Part shown: one piece after another, positions 36,166 through 44,500 of the stretch
Layout: each line of letters opens with the position of its first letter
Position numbering within the stretch: position 1 is the stretch's first letter
Assembly (NCBI GenBank): GCA_030425185.1
Contig: JAUIAU010000001.1
Location: forward strand, 121,402-185,401
Reading direction: 5' to 3'
Origin: Alphaproteobacteria bacterium
Lineage (GTDB): Bacteria > Pseudomonadota > Alphaproteobacteria > Rhodobacterales > Rhodobacteraceae
DNA length: 64,000 bases
Notes under the pieces: model-generated
The model's database searches: none
Told to the model about the DNA's origin: nothing
The model's input: the letters and a program-made list of their open reading frames with translations, nothing else
Position numbers and translations under genes: made by a program

Positions 36166-37149
36166 ATGAGTCGCCTCGATACCTTCCTCTTCATCACGCC
36201 GCGCTGGACCACCGGCGCGGACGGCTACACGCGTTTCGACGCGGATGCCTTCGCCGCCGACAACCTCGCCCGCCTCGTGGTCGAGGACGATGACGACCGC
36301 TTCGACGGCTATATCGGCTTCGACGCGACCCAGACCGGCACGCTGACCGACGCGGCCGGGGGAACGCTGGCCTCCGGCGCGGTCAGCCCGTACTTCCGCT
36401 ACACCGCCACCACCGAAAGCGGCACCAGCTTCACCTTCGACATGATCGTCATGCCCTCAGGCGTGGTGGGCTACCTGCCCTCGCGCCTGCCCGACCCCGG
36501 CGAAGGCTTCAAGATCACCGGCTGGACCCTCGTGCCCGGCTCGGGCGCAAGCTATGACAGCGTCCCGCGCTTTCCCTGTTTCGCGCCGGGCAGCCTGATC
36601 GAGACGGCGACCGGCTGGCGCGCGGTCGAGGCGCTGGCGCCCGGCGACCTGGTCCGCACCCGCGACGCCGGCTACCAGCCGGTGCTGTGGACCGGCTCGG
36701 CCCGGGTGCCCTGGACCGCGACGAGCGGCCAGCGCCCCGTGCGCCTGCTGGATCACCCCGCGCTGACCGGCCGCCTGACGCGGCCGCTGACGCTGTCGGC
36801 GCTGCACCGGGTGCTGCTGAGCGGGCCGGACCTGATGCTGTGCACCGGCCTCGACGAGGCCTTCGGCGCGGCGGCGGGGCTGGTCCCGCAGGTGGCGGAC
36901 GGGTCGGGCGAAGCGGTCTGGCACCATGTCCTGCTGCCCGGCCACCACGTGATCCGCGCCAACGGCATCTGGGTCGAGTCGCTGCTGGCCGCGCCGCGCG
37001 CGCTGTCGTGGCTGCCGCCGGAGGAGGCCGCGCTGGTCCAGCGTCTCGGCTGGCGGGACGGCGCACCACCGGTGCCCTGCCGCCCCTGCCTGAGCCTGTC
37101 GGAGACCCGTGCCGTCTGCGGCACCGGTCCGCTGCGCCGCGCCGCCTGA
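36166..37149 (+). CDS. Hint-domain protein (Hedgehog/intein-like)
   Basis: 327 residues. A Hint-2 type domain begins after residue ~135: FPCFAPGSLIETATGWRAVE, then VEALAPGDLVRTRDAGYQPV and HRVLLSGPDL. The Cys after P in PCFAPGS is the presumed autoprocessing residue. The first ~130 residues are Asp/Gly/Thr rich with no known family, and no signal peptide is visible. Rhodobacterales encode many such proteins, often secreted by type I systems; their function is largely unknown. An Arg-rich end RRAA closes it. Neighbours give no context. Confidence 0.8.
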   Translation: MSRLDTFLFITPRWTTGADGYTRFDADAFAADNLARLVVEDDDDRFDGYIGFDATQTGTLTDAAGGTLASGAVSPYFRYTATTESGTSFTFDMIVMPSGVVGYLPSRLPDPGEGFKITGWTLVPGSGASYDSVPRFPCFAPGSLIETATGWRAVEALAPGDLVRTRDAGYQPVLWTGSARVPWTATSGQRPVRLLDHPALTGRLTRPLTLSALHRVLLSGPDLMLCTGLDEAFGAAAGLVPQVADGSGEAVWHHVLLPGHHVIRANGIWVESLLAAPRALSWLPPEEAALVQRLGWRDGAPPVPCRPCLSLSETRAVCGTGPLRRAA

Positions 37150-37153
37150 GCGG

Positions 37154-37966
37154 CTACTTCGTCACCCGCCCGCCGCCGATCACCTCCGGGTCGATGGCAA
37201 GCAGCGCATGCCCGTCGGTCGGCCCGAAGTCGAGGGCGCTGCAGAGCGCCTCGGACGGCGCGTTGCCCGTGCGGATGCCGGTGAAGAAGCGGGTCAGGCC
37301 CAGCCGGTCGGCCATGGCCACCAGCACCTCGGCCCCGAGGCGGCTGGCGATCCCCTCGCCCCTCCGGTCGGGGTGCGTGGACAGCATGCCCCACCAGCAG
37401 AAGCCCGGATACGCCGATGCGGGGTGGAACTGCAGCACCGAGGCGGCCGCGCCCACCGCGCGTCCCGACGGCTCGACCGCCATGACGCAGAGCGCGGGCC
37501 GCTCAACGCCGCGGATGAAGGGGCCAAGCGGCAGCAGCACCTCGCAGGACTGCGTCACCGCGTCGAGGGCCGCCATCCGGTCCGGCGGGGTGTCGGCGTC
37601 GATCCACTCCAGCGTCAGGTCATCCGGCAGCGGCCGCCGCGCCAGCCGGGCGCGCGCGCGGTCCTGCGTCTGCGCGCCGCTGGTCCACATGACGAAGCTG
37701 TCGGTCACGAGGCCCGCCGCCATCAGCGCCGCACCGCGCGCGTCCAGATCGGCGGTCGGCACATGCTCGCAGGCGGCGGCCCCCACCAGCCGCGCCAGCG
37801 CGATCTGGCGGGCGATGTTGTCGTCGGTCGGGTCGGCCAGCGCGACCGCCCGCCCGTGGGTGCAATACTGCGGGTCGTCGCGCAGCAACTGCCACGCGGA
37901 CCACGTCCGCCGCTGCATGGCCTGCTGCCCGGAGGCACCGAAGGTTTCGGGAAAAAGGGTATCCAT
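37154..37966 (-). CDS. GNAT family N-acetyltransferase
   Basis: 270 residues. The C-terminal half is a GNAT fold with the acetyl-CoA loop in STHPDRRGEGIASRLGAEVL, and before it VMAVEPSGRAVGAAASVLQF. The N-terminal ~130 residues have no clear assignment; such two-part proteins occur among GNATs with a degenerate first copy. Its start at 37966 is preceded by about 120 bases shared with the divergent AraC-Ogt gene. Confidence 0.78.
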   Translation of the reverse strand: MDTLFPETFGASGQQAMQRRTWSAWQLLRDDPQYCTHGRAVALADPTDDNIARQIALARLVGAAACEHVPTADLDARGAALMAAGLVTDSFVMWTSGAQTQDRARARLARRPLPDDLTLEWIDADTPPDRMAALDAVTQSCEVLLPLGPFIRGVERPALCVMAVEPSGRAVGAAASVLQFHPASAYPGFCWWGMLSTHPDRRGEGIASRLGAEVLVAMADRLGLTRFFTGIRTGNAPSEALCSALDFGPTDGHALLAIDPEVIGGGRVTK

Positions 37967-38089
37967 ACGAAAGAATGGACCCAACCCGGCGATCCGGCAA
38001 TGCATGTCGTGCGTCGGCTTGCGCAACATCCGGGTCGCGCAGCCCCGGTCCGGGCGGCTAGAACGGGCACATCCGCCCGGAGAGGTGCC

Positions 38090-38953
38090 ATGACGCTCGA
38101 CCTGACCACGCCCGACGAGGACCGCTATCACTACGCCATCGTGCGCCGCGCCATCGAGGCCATCGACAGGTCCGAGGACCCGCTGTCGCTGGACGCGCTC
38201 GCGGCCGAGGTGAACCTGAGCCCCGCGCATTTCCAGCGCGTGTTCTCGCGCTGGGCCGGGATCAGTCCGAAGCGACTGCAGCAGTACCTCGCCCTCGGGC
38301 ACGCGAAGGCGCTGTTGTCCGAGCGCTTCACCACGCTCGAGACCGCCCACGCGGTGGGCCTGTCCGGCGCAGGCCGGCTGCACGATCTCTTCCTGCGCTG
38401 GGAGGCGATGAGTCCCGGCGACTATGCCCGCGCGGGCGAGGGGCTGACGATCCGCTGGGGCTGGTTCGACAGCCCCTTCGGCCCGGCGCTGGTGATGGGC
38501 ACCGAGCGCGGGCTGTGCGGCATCGGCTTTGCCGCCGAGACCGGGCCCGAACCCGCCATGGCCGACCTGCGCGCCCGCTGGCCGCGCGCCGCTTTCGCGC
38601 AGGACGCGGCGGCCCTGAAACCCTGGGTGGACGCCGCCTTTGCGCAGACCGGGCAGACGCCGCTGCACCTGATCGGCGCGCCGTTCCAGATCAAGGTCTG
38701 GGAGGCGTTGCTCGCGATCCCCACCGGCCACGTGACGACCTATTCCGAGGTGGCGCAGGCGGTCGGCAACCCGCGCGCCGTGCGGGCTGTCGGCACCGCG
38801 ATCGGGCGCAACCCGATCTCGTGGCTGATCCCCTGCCACCGGGCCCTGCGCAAGACCGGCGGTCTCGGCGGCTATCACTGGGGCCTTCCGGTGAAGCGCG
38901 CGATGCTGGCCTGGGAGACCGCGCAGATCGACGCGGAGGCCGGGCGCGGCTGA
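38090..38953 (+). CDS. AraC-type regulator fused to O6-alkylguanine-DNA alkyltransferase
   Basis: 287 residues. Residues ~15-105 form an AraC HTH (LSLDALAAEVNLSPAHFQRVF, MSPGDYA). Residues ~115-280 form an Ogt/AdaB alkyltransferase with the active-site ISWLIPCHRALRKTG, in which PCHR holds the acceptor Cys, and AVGTAIGRNP just before it. The N-terminal Ada metal-binding domain (AdaA) that senses methylphosphotriesters is absent, so this is an AraC-Ogt fusion rather than full Ada. It repairs O6-methylguanine and may regulate genes. GAGAGGTG lies 5 bases upstream. Confidence 0.9.
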   Translation: MTLDLTTPDEDRYHYAIVRRAIEAIDRSEDPLSLDALAAEVNLSPAHFQRVFSRWAGISPKRLQQYLALGHAKALLSERFTTLETAHAVGLSGAGRLHDLFLRWEAMSPGDYARAGEGLTIRWGWFDSPFGPALVMGTERGLCGIGFAAETGPEPAMADLRARWPRAAFAQDAAALKPWVDAAFAQTGQTPLHLIGAPFQIKVWEALLAIPTGHVTTYSEVAQAVGNPRAVRAVGTAIGRNPISWLIPCHRALRKTGGLGGYHWGLPVKRAMLAWETAQIDAEAGRG

Positions 38954-39064
38954 TCCGGGGCCCGGTCACGTCTGGGCGATTTCCCGCCCGCCGGGCCTCG
39001 CCGGGGTTGGAGGCGCGCGCGTGGGCGCTTACCTCTGCGGGCAAACGAGCCCCGGGAGAGTCCC

Positions 39065-39733
39065 ATGACCGCACGCAACTTCCCCCGTCCCCTCGGCCGT
39101 CTCGGCCTCGCGCTCGGCGCGGTGTCGCTGGTGGCCGTGTCCGCCTGTACCGACCCCGCCACCGGCGAGCGCTCGAACGCCCGAACCGGCGCGCTGATCG
39201 GCGCGGCCGCGGGGGGCCTGTTCGGTCTCAGCCGCGACGGCGACGCACCGGCCGAGACCCTGATCGGCGCCGCGGTCGGCGCGGGCATCGGGGCGGCCAT
39301 CGGCAACGAGCTTGACAAGCAGGCGCGCGAGCTGCGCTCCGAGCTCGGCGGGTCCGGCGCGACCGTCACGAACACGGGCGACCAGCTCGTGGTGACCATG
39401 CCGCAGGATATCCTCTTCGCGGTGGACAGCACGACGATCCGGCCCGACCTGCGCGACGACCTCGCGGCGCTTGCCGCGAACCTGCAGCGCTACCCGGACA
39501 CCACGGTGGACGTTGTCGGCCACACCGACAACACAGGCACCGCGTCCTACAACCAGAACCTGTCGCAGCGCCGAGCCCAGGCGGTCACCAATGTCCTCGT
39601 GGCCAATGGCGTGGCACCGGCGCGCCTGCGCGCGATCGGCCGCGGCGAGGATGCGCCGATTGCCTCGAACCTGACCGAGGAAGGACGCGCGCAGAACCGC
39701 CGCGTCGAGATCATCATCCGGCCCCGCGCCTGA
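39065..39733 (+). CDS. OmpA-family outer-membrane lipoprotein
   Basis: 222 residues. A lipoprotein signal peptide ends in VAVSAC at residue ~28. A glycine-zipper region follows (TGALIGAAAGGLFGL, LIGAAVGAGIGAAIGNELDK), then a C-terminal OmpA domain with FAVDSTTIRPDLRDDLAAL and DVVGHTDNTGTASYNQNLSQ, which binds peptidoglycan. This YiaD-like layout anchors the outer membrane to the wall. It stands alone, followed by a FadR-type regulator. Confidence 0.92.
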   Translation: MTARNFPRPLGRLGLALGAVSLVAVSACTDPATGERSNARTGALIGAAAGGLFGLSRDGDAPAETLIGAAVGAGIGAAIGNELDKQARELRSELGGSGATVTNTGDQLVVTMPQDILFAVDSTTIRPDLRDDLAALAANLQRYPDTTVDVVGHTDNTGTASYNQNLSQRRAQAVTNVLVANGVAPARLRAIGRGEDAPIASNLTEEGRAQNRRVEIIIRPRA

Positions 39734-39785
39734 GCGCCGGTCCCGGCGTCCCGCCCCGCGGGCCGCTGGACAGCACCCCCTCTGC

Positions 39786-39802
39786 GGTCATATGTCTTGA
39801 CC
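39786..39802 (+). promoter_or_regulatory. Candidate autoregulatory operator of the FadR-type gene
   Basis: GGTCA (39786-39790) and TGACC (39798-39802) form a 7-base-spaced inverted repeat 17 bases before the start of the FadR-family gene. GGTC/GACC half-sites are typical of FadR-subfamily operators. The next bases AAT give ACCAAT, the arm also seen before glcD. A GGGGGGAA ribosome binding site follows. Confidence 0.4.
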
Positions 39803-39818
39803 AATCAGGGGGGAACGG

Positions 39819-40589
39819 ATGCCGTTTCAGAAGATCCAGTCCGAGAAGCTGGCGCACGCGGTCGTGCGCCAGATCGAGCTTCTGATCCTGCGCGGCATCC
39901 TGCGGCCCGGCGAACGCCTGCCCTCAGAGCGTGACCTTGCCGACAAGCTGGGCGTCTCGCGCCCGTCGCTGCGCGAGGCCATCGCCGCTCTGCAGGACGA
40001 GGGGCTGCTGGTCGCCAAGGCCGGTGCGGGCGTCTACGTGGCCGAGGTGCTGGGCAGCGCCTTCTCCCCCGCGCTGATCAAGCTGTTCGGCAGCCATGAC
40101 GAGGCGGTGTTCGACTACGTCGGCTTCCGCCGCGACCTCGAGGGGCTGGCGGCCGAGCGGGCGGCCCGCATCGGCTCGGACACCGACCTGAAGGTGGTCG
40201 ACGCGATCTTCCGCAAGATGGAGGCCGCGCATTCCAAGCGGAACCCGGCGGACGAGGCGCGCCTTGATGCCGAGTTCCACCTCGCCATCATCGAGGCCAG
40301 CCATAACGTGGTGATGCTGCACATGATGCGCTCGATGTTCGACCTGCTGCGCGGCGGCGTGTTCTACAACCGGCAGATCATGTTCCGTCAGCGCGTCACC
40401 CGCGACCTGCTGCTGGACCAGCACCGCGCGATCAACGTCGCCGTGCAGGCCCGCGACCCCGCGGCAGCCCGCGCGGCCATCGAGGCGCATCTCGACTACG
40501 TCCGCGACAGCCTCGCTGATTGGCGCCGGATGGAGGCGAACGAGGCGATCGCCCGCCAGCGCTACGAGCACGAGCAGGCGCGGGACTGA
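39819..40589 (+). CDS. FadR-subfamily GntR transcriptional regulator
   Basis: 256 residues. N-terminal GntR winged helix (VVRQIELLILRGILRPGERL, PSERDLADKLGVSRPSLREA, LLVAKAGAGVYVAEVLGS), then an FCD all-helical effector domain (LDAEFHLAIIEASHNVVMLHM with conserved metal-binding Asp/His). This layout fits PdhR, LldR and GlcC-type regulators of organic-acid metabolism. No metabolic genes are adjacent; whether it acts on the glcDEF promoter 35 kb away in this window is only a possibility. Confidence 0.9.
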   Translation: MPFQKIQSEKLAHAVVRQIELLILRGILRPGERLPSERDLADKLGVSRPSLREAIAALQDEGLLVAKAGAGVYVAEVLGSAFSPALIKLFGSHDEAVFDYVGFRRDLEGLAAERAARIGSDTDLKVVDAIFRKMEAAHSKRNPADEARLDAEFHLAIIEASHNVVMLHMMRSMFDLLRGGVFYNRQIMFRQRVTRDLLLDQHRAINVAVQARDPAAARAAIEAHLDYVRDSLADWRRMEANEAIARQRYEHEQARD

Positions 40590-40650
40590 GCGCCGGATGA
40601 CAACCGCCTGTTAACCGCGTTCCGGAAGAGTTCCGACCGAGAGTCGGACC

Positions 40651-41070
40651 TTGGCCATCGCATACCACCCCAAGCGCGGGACAATCGTTACCGTCAACTT
40701 CAACTCCGGCTTCCTGCCCCCGGAGATGGTGAAGCGGCGTCTGTGCGTCGTGCTCTCGCCGCCGATCCGCGCGCGCGTCGGCCTGTGCACGGTTGTTCCG
40801 CTCAGCCTGTCAGAACCGTCGCCCGTGCAGCCCTATCACTACAGGTTCCAGATCCCCTTCGACATGCCATCCGCGTGGGGTGACGTCCCGCGCTGGGCGA
40901 AGTGCGACATGATCTGCGCCGTCGGCCTGCACCGCGTCGACCTGATCCGTCCTGGCAAGGACGCCCACGGCCGGAGGCGCTATCAACTGGCCGTGCTTCC
41001 ACAGGACCATTTACGACGCATTGAGACTTGCGTGTTAGCCGGTCTTGGCCTGCCACCTTTGACAGGCTGA
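40651..41070 (+). CDS. PemK/MazF family toxin-like endoribonuclease
   Basis: 139 residues starting at a TTG codon (40651). The PemK/MazF beta-barrel features are visible: PKRGTIVTVNFN near the N-terminus, RRLCVVLSP, then LCTVVPLSLS and CDMICAVGLHRVDLI (the C-terminal catalytic-type block). Such proteins cut mRNA when free of antitoxin. No antitoxin gene is found directly before or after it. The inverted repeat TCCGAC-cgaga-GTCGGA lies immediately upstream (40632-40648). It may be chromosomal and domesticated. Function as an active toxin is not shown. Confidence 0.8.
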   Translation: MAIAYHPKRGTIVTVNFNSGFLPPEMVKRRLCVVLSPPIRARVGLCTVVPLSLSEPSPVQPYHYRFQIPFDMPSAWGDVPRWAKCDMICAVGLHRVDLIRPGKDAHGRRRYQLAVLPQDHLRRIETCVLAGLGLPPLTG

Positions 41071-41138
41071 CGCGGAGATCGTATTTTCGCTCCGTGGCGG
41101 CGCTGCCTTGGCATCCGCGTTAAGACCCTGCGAAGGGC

Positions 41139-41217
41139 CACTGGCCAGCGACGTGACAGCAAGCGTCGGGCCAGTGCTGCTGGGCCTCCGGGTGCAAACC
41201 TGGGGGCCTTTGCTTTT
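41139..41217 (+). ncRNA. Structured RNA element with GNRA hairpin and terminator after the PemK gene
   Basis: Two strong hairpins lie in the 69-147 bases after the PemK stop. The first pairs CACTGGCC (41139-41146) with GGCCAGTG (41169-41176), then CGACG (41149-41153) with CGTCG (41164-41168), with a 2-base bulge. The second is an 11-bp stem, 41183-41193 with 41198-41208, closed by a GCAA tetraloop, followed by TTTGCTTTT: a Rho-independent terminator. It may be the 3' end of the PemK mRNA or a small RNA. I do not match it to SRP, 6S or RNase P RNA. Confidence 0.5.
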
Positions 41218-41230
41218 CCCAACCTCACAA

Positions 41231-41261
41231 ACGAAAAGCCCCGGCGCGGGGCCGGGGCTTT
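41231..41261 (-). terminator. Terminator of the F0 ATP synthase operon
   Basis: Perfect 11-bp stem AAAGCCCCGGC (41235-41245) with GCCGGGGCTTT (41251-41261), loop of 5 bases, followed on the minus strand by TTCGTTT. It lies 23 bases beyond the atpF stop. In the opposite direction the T-run is short, so it mainly ends the operon on the minus strand. Confidence 0.88.
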
Positions 41262-41284
41262 CCTGATGTCGTACGGGGCGCCGC

Positions 41285-41848
41285 TCAGTGCAGGCGCTGT
41301 TCGACCGTCTTGATCGCGTCGTCGACCAGCGTCGCGCGGTCGGTGTCCTGCAGCGCCTTCGCGATGACGTCCCCGGCGGCGGCCACGGCCACCGTGATCG
41401 CCTGGTCGCGGACCTGCTTGACGGCCGCGGCTTCGGCGCTGGCGATCTGATCGTCGGCGGCGGCCAGGCGGCGTGCCATCGAACGCTCGAGCTCGGATTT
41501 CGCCTGCTCCGCCATCAGTTCGGCGTCGGCTTTGGCATGCGCCACGATCCGGTCGGCGTGGTCCTGCATCTCGCGGCTCTTGCGCTCATAGCTGGCGAGA
41601 AGGGCCTGCGCCTCTTCCTTCAGCGCGCGGGCCTCGTCGAGTTCCTTGCGGATCCCGGCGGCGCGGCTGTCGAGCGACCCGGCCACCAGTGCGGGCACCT
41701 TGAAGTACACCAGCACCGCGAGGAACACGAGGAACGCGATCAGCACCACGAAGTTGGTGTTGTGCAGCGAGAAGAAGGGCCCGGAGGCAGCCTGCACGGG
41801 TGCGGCAAGCAGCATCAGGGCGGCAGCGGGGGTCCAGAGCGTCTTCAT
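41285..41848 (-). CDS. atpF: ATP synthase F0 subunit b
   Basis: 187 residues. An N-terminal hydrophobic segment (residues ~1-50, FVVLIAFLVFLAVLVYFKVP) anchors the protein; there is a signal-like start (MKTLWTPAAALMLLAAPVQA). The rest is a long charged coiled coil (DEARALKEEAQALLASYERK, AKSELERSMARRLAAADDQI), the peripheral stalk. It is the last gene of atpI-B-E-b'-b, 3 bases after b', and closes at the operon terminator. Typical for photosynthetic-type alphaproteobacterial enzymes. Confidence 0.93.
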   Translation of the reverse strand: MKTLWTPAAALMLLAAPVQAASGPFFSLHNTNFVVLIAFLVFLAVLVYFKVPALVAGSLDSRAAGIRKELDEARALKEEAQALLASYERKSREMQDHADRIVAHAKADAELMAEQAKSELERSMARRLAAADDQIASAEAAAVKQVRDQAITVAVAAAGDVIAKALQDTDRATLVDDAIKTVEQRLH

Positions 41849-41851
41849 GGG

Positions 41852-42397
41852 TTATCCTTTCAGACGCGCCGCGACGGCGGCGGACACGGCCTGGGCATCG
41901 CCCTTGCCGGGGGTCAGCAGCGCAACCAGTTCGGACGCGGTGTCGCGGGCCACTTCGGCCACGGCATCGGCGGCACCGGCGCGGATTTCCTCGATGCGCT
42001 TCTGGCTTTCGGCGGCGCGGGCCGCGATCTCGGCGTCGGCTTTCGCCTTGGCCTCGTCCAGTTGCGCCCCGATCTCGGCCCGGGTCTCGGCCGCGATCCG
42101 CGAGGCTTCCGCCCGCGCATCGGCCAGAGCCTGTTCATAGGCCTTTTCCGCCTCCTGCGCCTTGAGCTTCAGCTCTTCGGCGGCGGCGATGTCGTTGGCA
42201 ATCGTGCCCTGCCGGTCGGTCAGGACCGAGGCGATGCGCGGCAGCGCGACGCGGGACAGGATCAGGTAGATGACGACCAGCGTCACCACTAGCCAGAAAA
42301 TCTGGTTGGGGAAGGTCGAGAAATCGAGCTGCGGCATACCGACGGCTGCGGTAGCCTCCGCCGCGCCGTGCGCGCCTTCTGTTGCTTCGGTGGCCAT
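41852..42397 (-). CDS. ATP synthase F0 subunit b'
   Basis: 181 residues. After a charged Ala-rich N-terminus, residues ~27-50 are one membrane helix ([20 protein letters not shown]), then a coiled coil ([20 protein letters not shown]). b' pairs with b in the peripheral stalk; two different b-type subunits are known in alphaproteobacteria and cyanobacteria. CCAGGAGGGACAC lies before ATG 42397, which is chosen over an upstream in-frame start. Gene order places it between atpE and atpF. Confidence 0.93.
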   Translation of the reverse strand: MATEATEGAHGAAEATAAVGMPQLDFSTFPNQIFWLVVTLVVIYLILSRVALPRIASVLTDRQGTIANDIAAAEELKLKAQEAEKAYEQALADARAEASRIAAETRAEIGAQLDEAKAKADAEIAARAAESQKRIEEIRAGAADAVAEVARDTASELVALLTPGKGDAQAVSAAVAARLKG

Positions 42398-42476
42398 GTG
42401 TCCCTCCTGGGGTTTCCGGAACATCGGGCGCCCCCCGCCATGGGGCGCGCCCGACCGTAAGGAAATCAGACCGGGA

Positions 42477-42713
42477 TCAGACGGCGAACATCAGCAGCAG
42501 CGCGACGAGGAACGAGAAGATCCCGAGCGCTTCTGCGAAGGCGATACCGATGAACAGCGTGGCGGTCTGGCCGGCAGCGGCCGACGGGTTGCGCAGAGCG
42601 CCCGAGAGGTAGTTGCCGACGACGTTGCCCACGCCGACTGCCGCGCCACCCATGCCGGTGCAAGCGAGGCCCGCGCCGATCAGGGCGCCCATTTGAACGA
42701 TATCGCCTTCCAT
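42477..42713 (-). CDS. atpE: ATP synthase F0 subunit c
   Basis: 78-residue two-helix proteolipid of the c-ring. [20 protein letters not shown] is the first helix; [11 protein letters not shown] is the polar loop; the second helix contains the conserved proton-binding Glu in [15 protein letters not shown]. Normal family length. It lies 79 bases after b' and 92 bases after atpB on the same strand. Confidence 0.96.
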   Translation of the reverse strand: MEGDIVQMGALIGAGLACTGMGGAAVGVGNVVGNYLSGALRNPSAAAGQTATLFIGIAFAEALGIFSFLVALLLMFAV

Positions 42714-42805
42714 GTGCTTTCTCCTTACGATGGAATTTGCGTTTCCTTGTGGCGGGGCGAACCCTGCCGGGTCGGGTCGGCGGGGCCCGCGGCCCCGACC
42801 GGGGA

Positions 42806-43582
42806 TCAGTGATGCGGGTGCAGCGCGTCCTTCAGGTAGACGCAAGTCAGGATCGTGAAGACGTAGGCCTGAATGAACGCCACCAGGATTTCGAGGCCGT
42901 ACATCGCGGTGATCGCGAGGATCGACAGCGGCGTCACGAGGACACCGATCCCCGACATCAGCACCAGCGGCGCGAAGGCGGCGAACACCTTGATCACGGC
43001 GTGACCGGCCATCATGTTGCCGGCCAGTCGGATCGAGTGGCTCACGGGACGCGCGAAGTACGAGATCAGTTCGATGACCGCCAGAACCGGCCGGATCGGC
43101 AGCGGCGCGGCCGAAACCCAGAAGAGGCTCAGGAAGCCCGGGCCGTTCTTCACGAAGCCGAGGATCGTCACCGTCAGGAACACGCCCATCGCGAGGACGG
43201 CGGTGACGGCGATGTGGCTCGTCGTGGTGAAGGCCAGCGGCAGCAGCCCGAGGAAGTTCGAGAACACGATGAACAGGAACAGGGTCATGATGTAGGGGAA
43301 GTACCGCAGACCGTCCTTGCCGGTGATGTCCTCGACCATCTTGTAGATGAAGCCGTAGGCAAGCTCGGCGACCGACTGGGTGCGGCTGGGGACCAGCGCG
43401 CGGCGCCGCGTGCCCATCACGAACAGCAGCGCGATGCAGACGACGGCAAGCGCCATCCACAGCGTCACGTTGGTGATGGTGTACCACGCCACCTCGTGCC
43501 CGCCGAACAGCGGTTTGACCAGGAACTGGTCCATCGGGTGAAAGACCAGCCCGCCTTCTGCGCCGTGCTCTTCAGTCGCCAC
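42806..43582 (-). CDS. atpB: ATP synthase F0 subunit a
   Basis: 258 residues with six membrane segments. The essential Arg of the proton half-channels is in [20 protein letters not shown], and the C-terminus holds [20 protein letters not shown] and [17 protein letters not shown]. Subunit a forms the proton path next to the c-ring. Its start overlaps the end of atpI (43572-43582), and atpE follows. Confidence 0.96.
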   Translation of the reverse strand: MATEEHGAEGGLVFHPMDQFLVKPLFGGHEVAWYTITNVTLWMALAVVCIALLFVMGTRRRALVPSRTQSVAELAYGFIYKMVEDITGKDGLRYFPYIMTLFLFIVFSNFLGLLPLAFTTTSHIAVTAVLAMGVFLTVTILGFVKNGPGFLSLFWVSAAPLPIRPVLAVIELISYFARPVSHSIRLAGNMMAGHAVIKVFAAFAPLVLMSGIGVLVTPLSILAITAMYGLEILVAFIQAYVFTILTCVYLKDALHPHH

Positions 43583-43919
43583 GTCCGTTTTCCCCTTCGT
43601 CCGTCAGGGCGCTCGCCCCGGGTAGCTTGCCTTCTTGCATCTCCTTGGCGGTGCGGACCATCGTCTTCACACCCGCCGCGAAGCCCAGCAGCGTAAACAC
43701 CACCAGCAGGATGGGCATGGTGCCCAGCACCACATCCAGCCCGTATCCGATCCCGAAGCCGATCCCGAGACCCGAGACCAGTTCGATCACCATGCGCCAG
43801 GCGTGCTGCGCCTGACTGTAATGCTCCTCGACCTTGGGCTTCGGCCGGTGCTTGCCCTTCACCGCGTCGATCTTGGCCTGCAGGGCCTCGAGCTTGGCGG
43901 GATCCGGCTCGTCACTCAT
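43572..43919 (-). CDS. atpI: AtpI/AtpZ-type protein
   Basis: 115 residues: a charged N-terminus ([20 protein letters not shown]), then two membrane helices ([37 protein letters not shown], here [20 protein letters not shown]). AtpI/AtpZ helps c-ring assembly or Mg2+ handling. It opens the F0 operon and its stop lies 11 bases inside atpB. It faces the ArsR gene across a 218-base divergent promoter region. Confidence 0.9.
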   Translation of the reverse strand: MSDEPDPAKLEALQAKIDAVKGKHRPKPKVEEHYSQAQHAWRMVIELVSGLGIGFGIGYGLDVVLGTMPILLVVFTLLGFAAGVKTMVRTAKEMQEGKLPGASALTDEGENGRGD

Positions 43920-44089
43920 GCGCGCACACCCCTTGTCGGTTGGCCGGCAAGCTAGGCAGAGGGCGCGCCCGAGTCAACGCGCCGCATCGCAGAGAGACGG
44001 ACGCGCAAGTGACTGTTTATATGTATTTTTCCCACGGTGCGACAGATTGGCTGCCGGGTCCGGGCCCGCCGGGACGCCCGGGAGCATAT

Positions 44090-44105
44090 TCAACCATCCG
44101 GTTGA
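44090..44105 (+). promoter_or_regulatory. ArsR operator (TCAACC-n4-GGTTGA)
   Basis: A perfect inverted repeat, TCAACC (44090-44095) and GGTTGA (44100-44105) with 4 bases between, lies 33 bases before the ArsR start. Palindromes of this TCAACC/GGTTGA form are known for ArsR regulators that act on their own promoters. It is in the divergent region shared with the F0 operon. Confidence 0.7.
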
Positions 44106-44137
44106 CCATTGCCCGCTGCAGGGCCTAGGGCTGGCGC

Positions 44138-44500
44138 ATGAGCCCGTCCCTCGACACCGTGTTCCAGGCCCTCGCCGACCCGACCCGGCGCGCGATCCTC
44201 GGGCTGCTGCTCGAGGACGACATGGCGGTGACCGACGTCGCGGCCGAGTTCGAGATGTCATTGGCGGCGATCTCGAAGCATCTCGGCGTGCTCGCGGGCG
44301 CGGGCCTGATCGCGCAGGAAAAGCGCGGCCGCGTGAAGTGGTGCAAGCTCGAGCCGGACGCGCTGCGCGAGGCCAGCGTCTGGATGCAGGGCTTCGGTCA
44401 GTTCGAGCCGGTCAACCTCGACGCGTTCGAGAGGTTCCTCGTCGCCGAGCGGCTGGACCCGGGCGACAGCCCGGAGGCCGACGCGCTGTCCCAGCCCTGA
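44138..44500 (+). CDS. ArsR-type helix-turn-helix regulator
   Basis: 120 residues: LDTVFQALADPTRRAILGLL, then AVTDVAAEFEMSLAAISKHL (recognition helix) and AGLIAQEKRGRVKWCKLEPDA. No metal-binding Cys pair of the ArsR/SmtB type is seen, so it is probably metal-independent (SdpR-like), often paired with an SRPBCC or similar small effector. The TCAACC/GGTTGA palindrome lies just upstream. The next gene on the opposite strand is a frameshifted ClbS/DfsB homologue whose corrected reading overlaps its 3' end. Confidence 0.88.
   Translation: MSPSLDTVFQALADPTRRAILGLLLEDDMAVTDVAAEFEMSLAAISKHLGVLAGAGLIAQEKRGRVKWCKLEPDALREASVWMQGFGQFEPVNLDAFERFLVAERLDPGDSPEADALSQP

Noticed and set aside
38090..38953. 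Full-length Ada protein
   Set aside because: The N-terminal zinc/Cys methyl-acceptor domain is missing; only AraC and Ogt parts exist.
41139..41217. SRP RNA, 6S RNA or RNase P RNA
   Set aside because: Their universal motifs (such as GGAAGGAAGCAGCC for SRP RNA) are not present.
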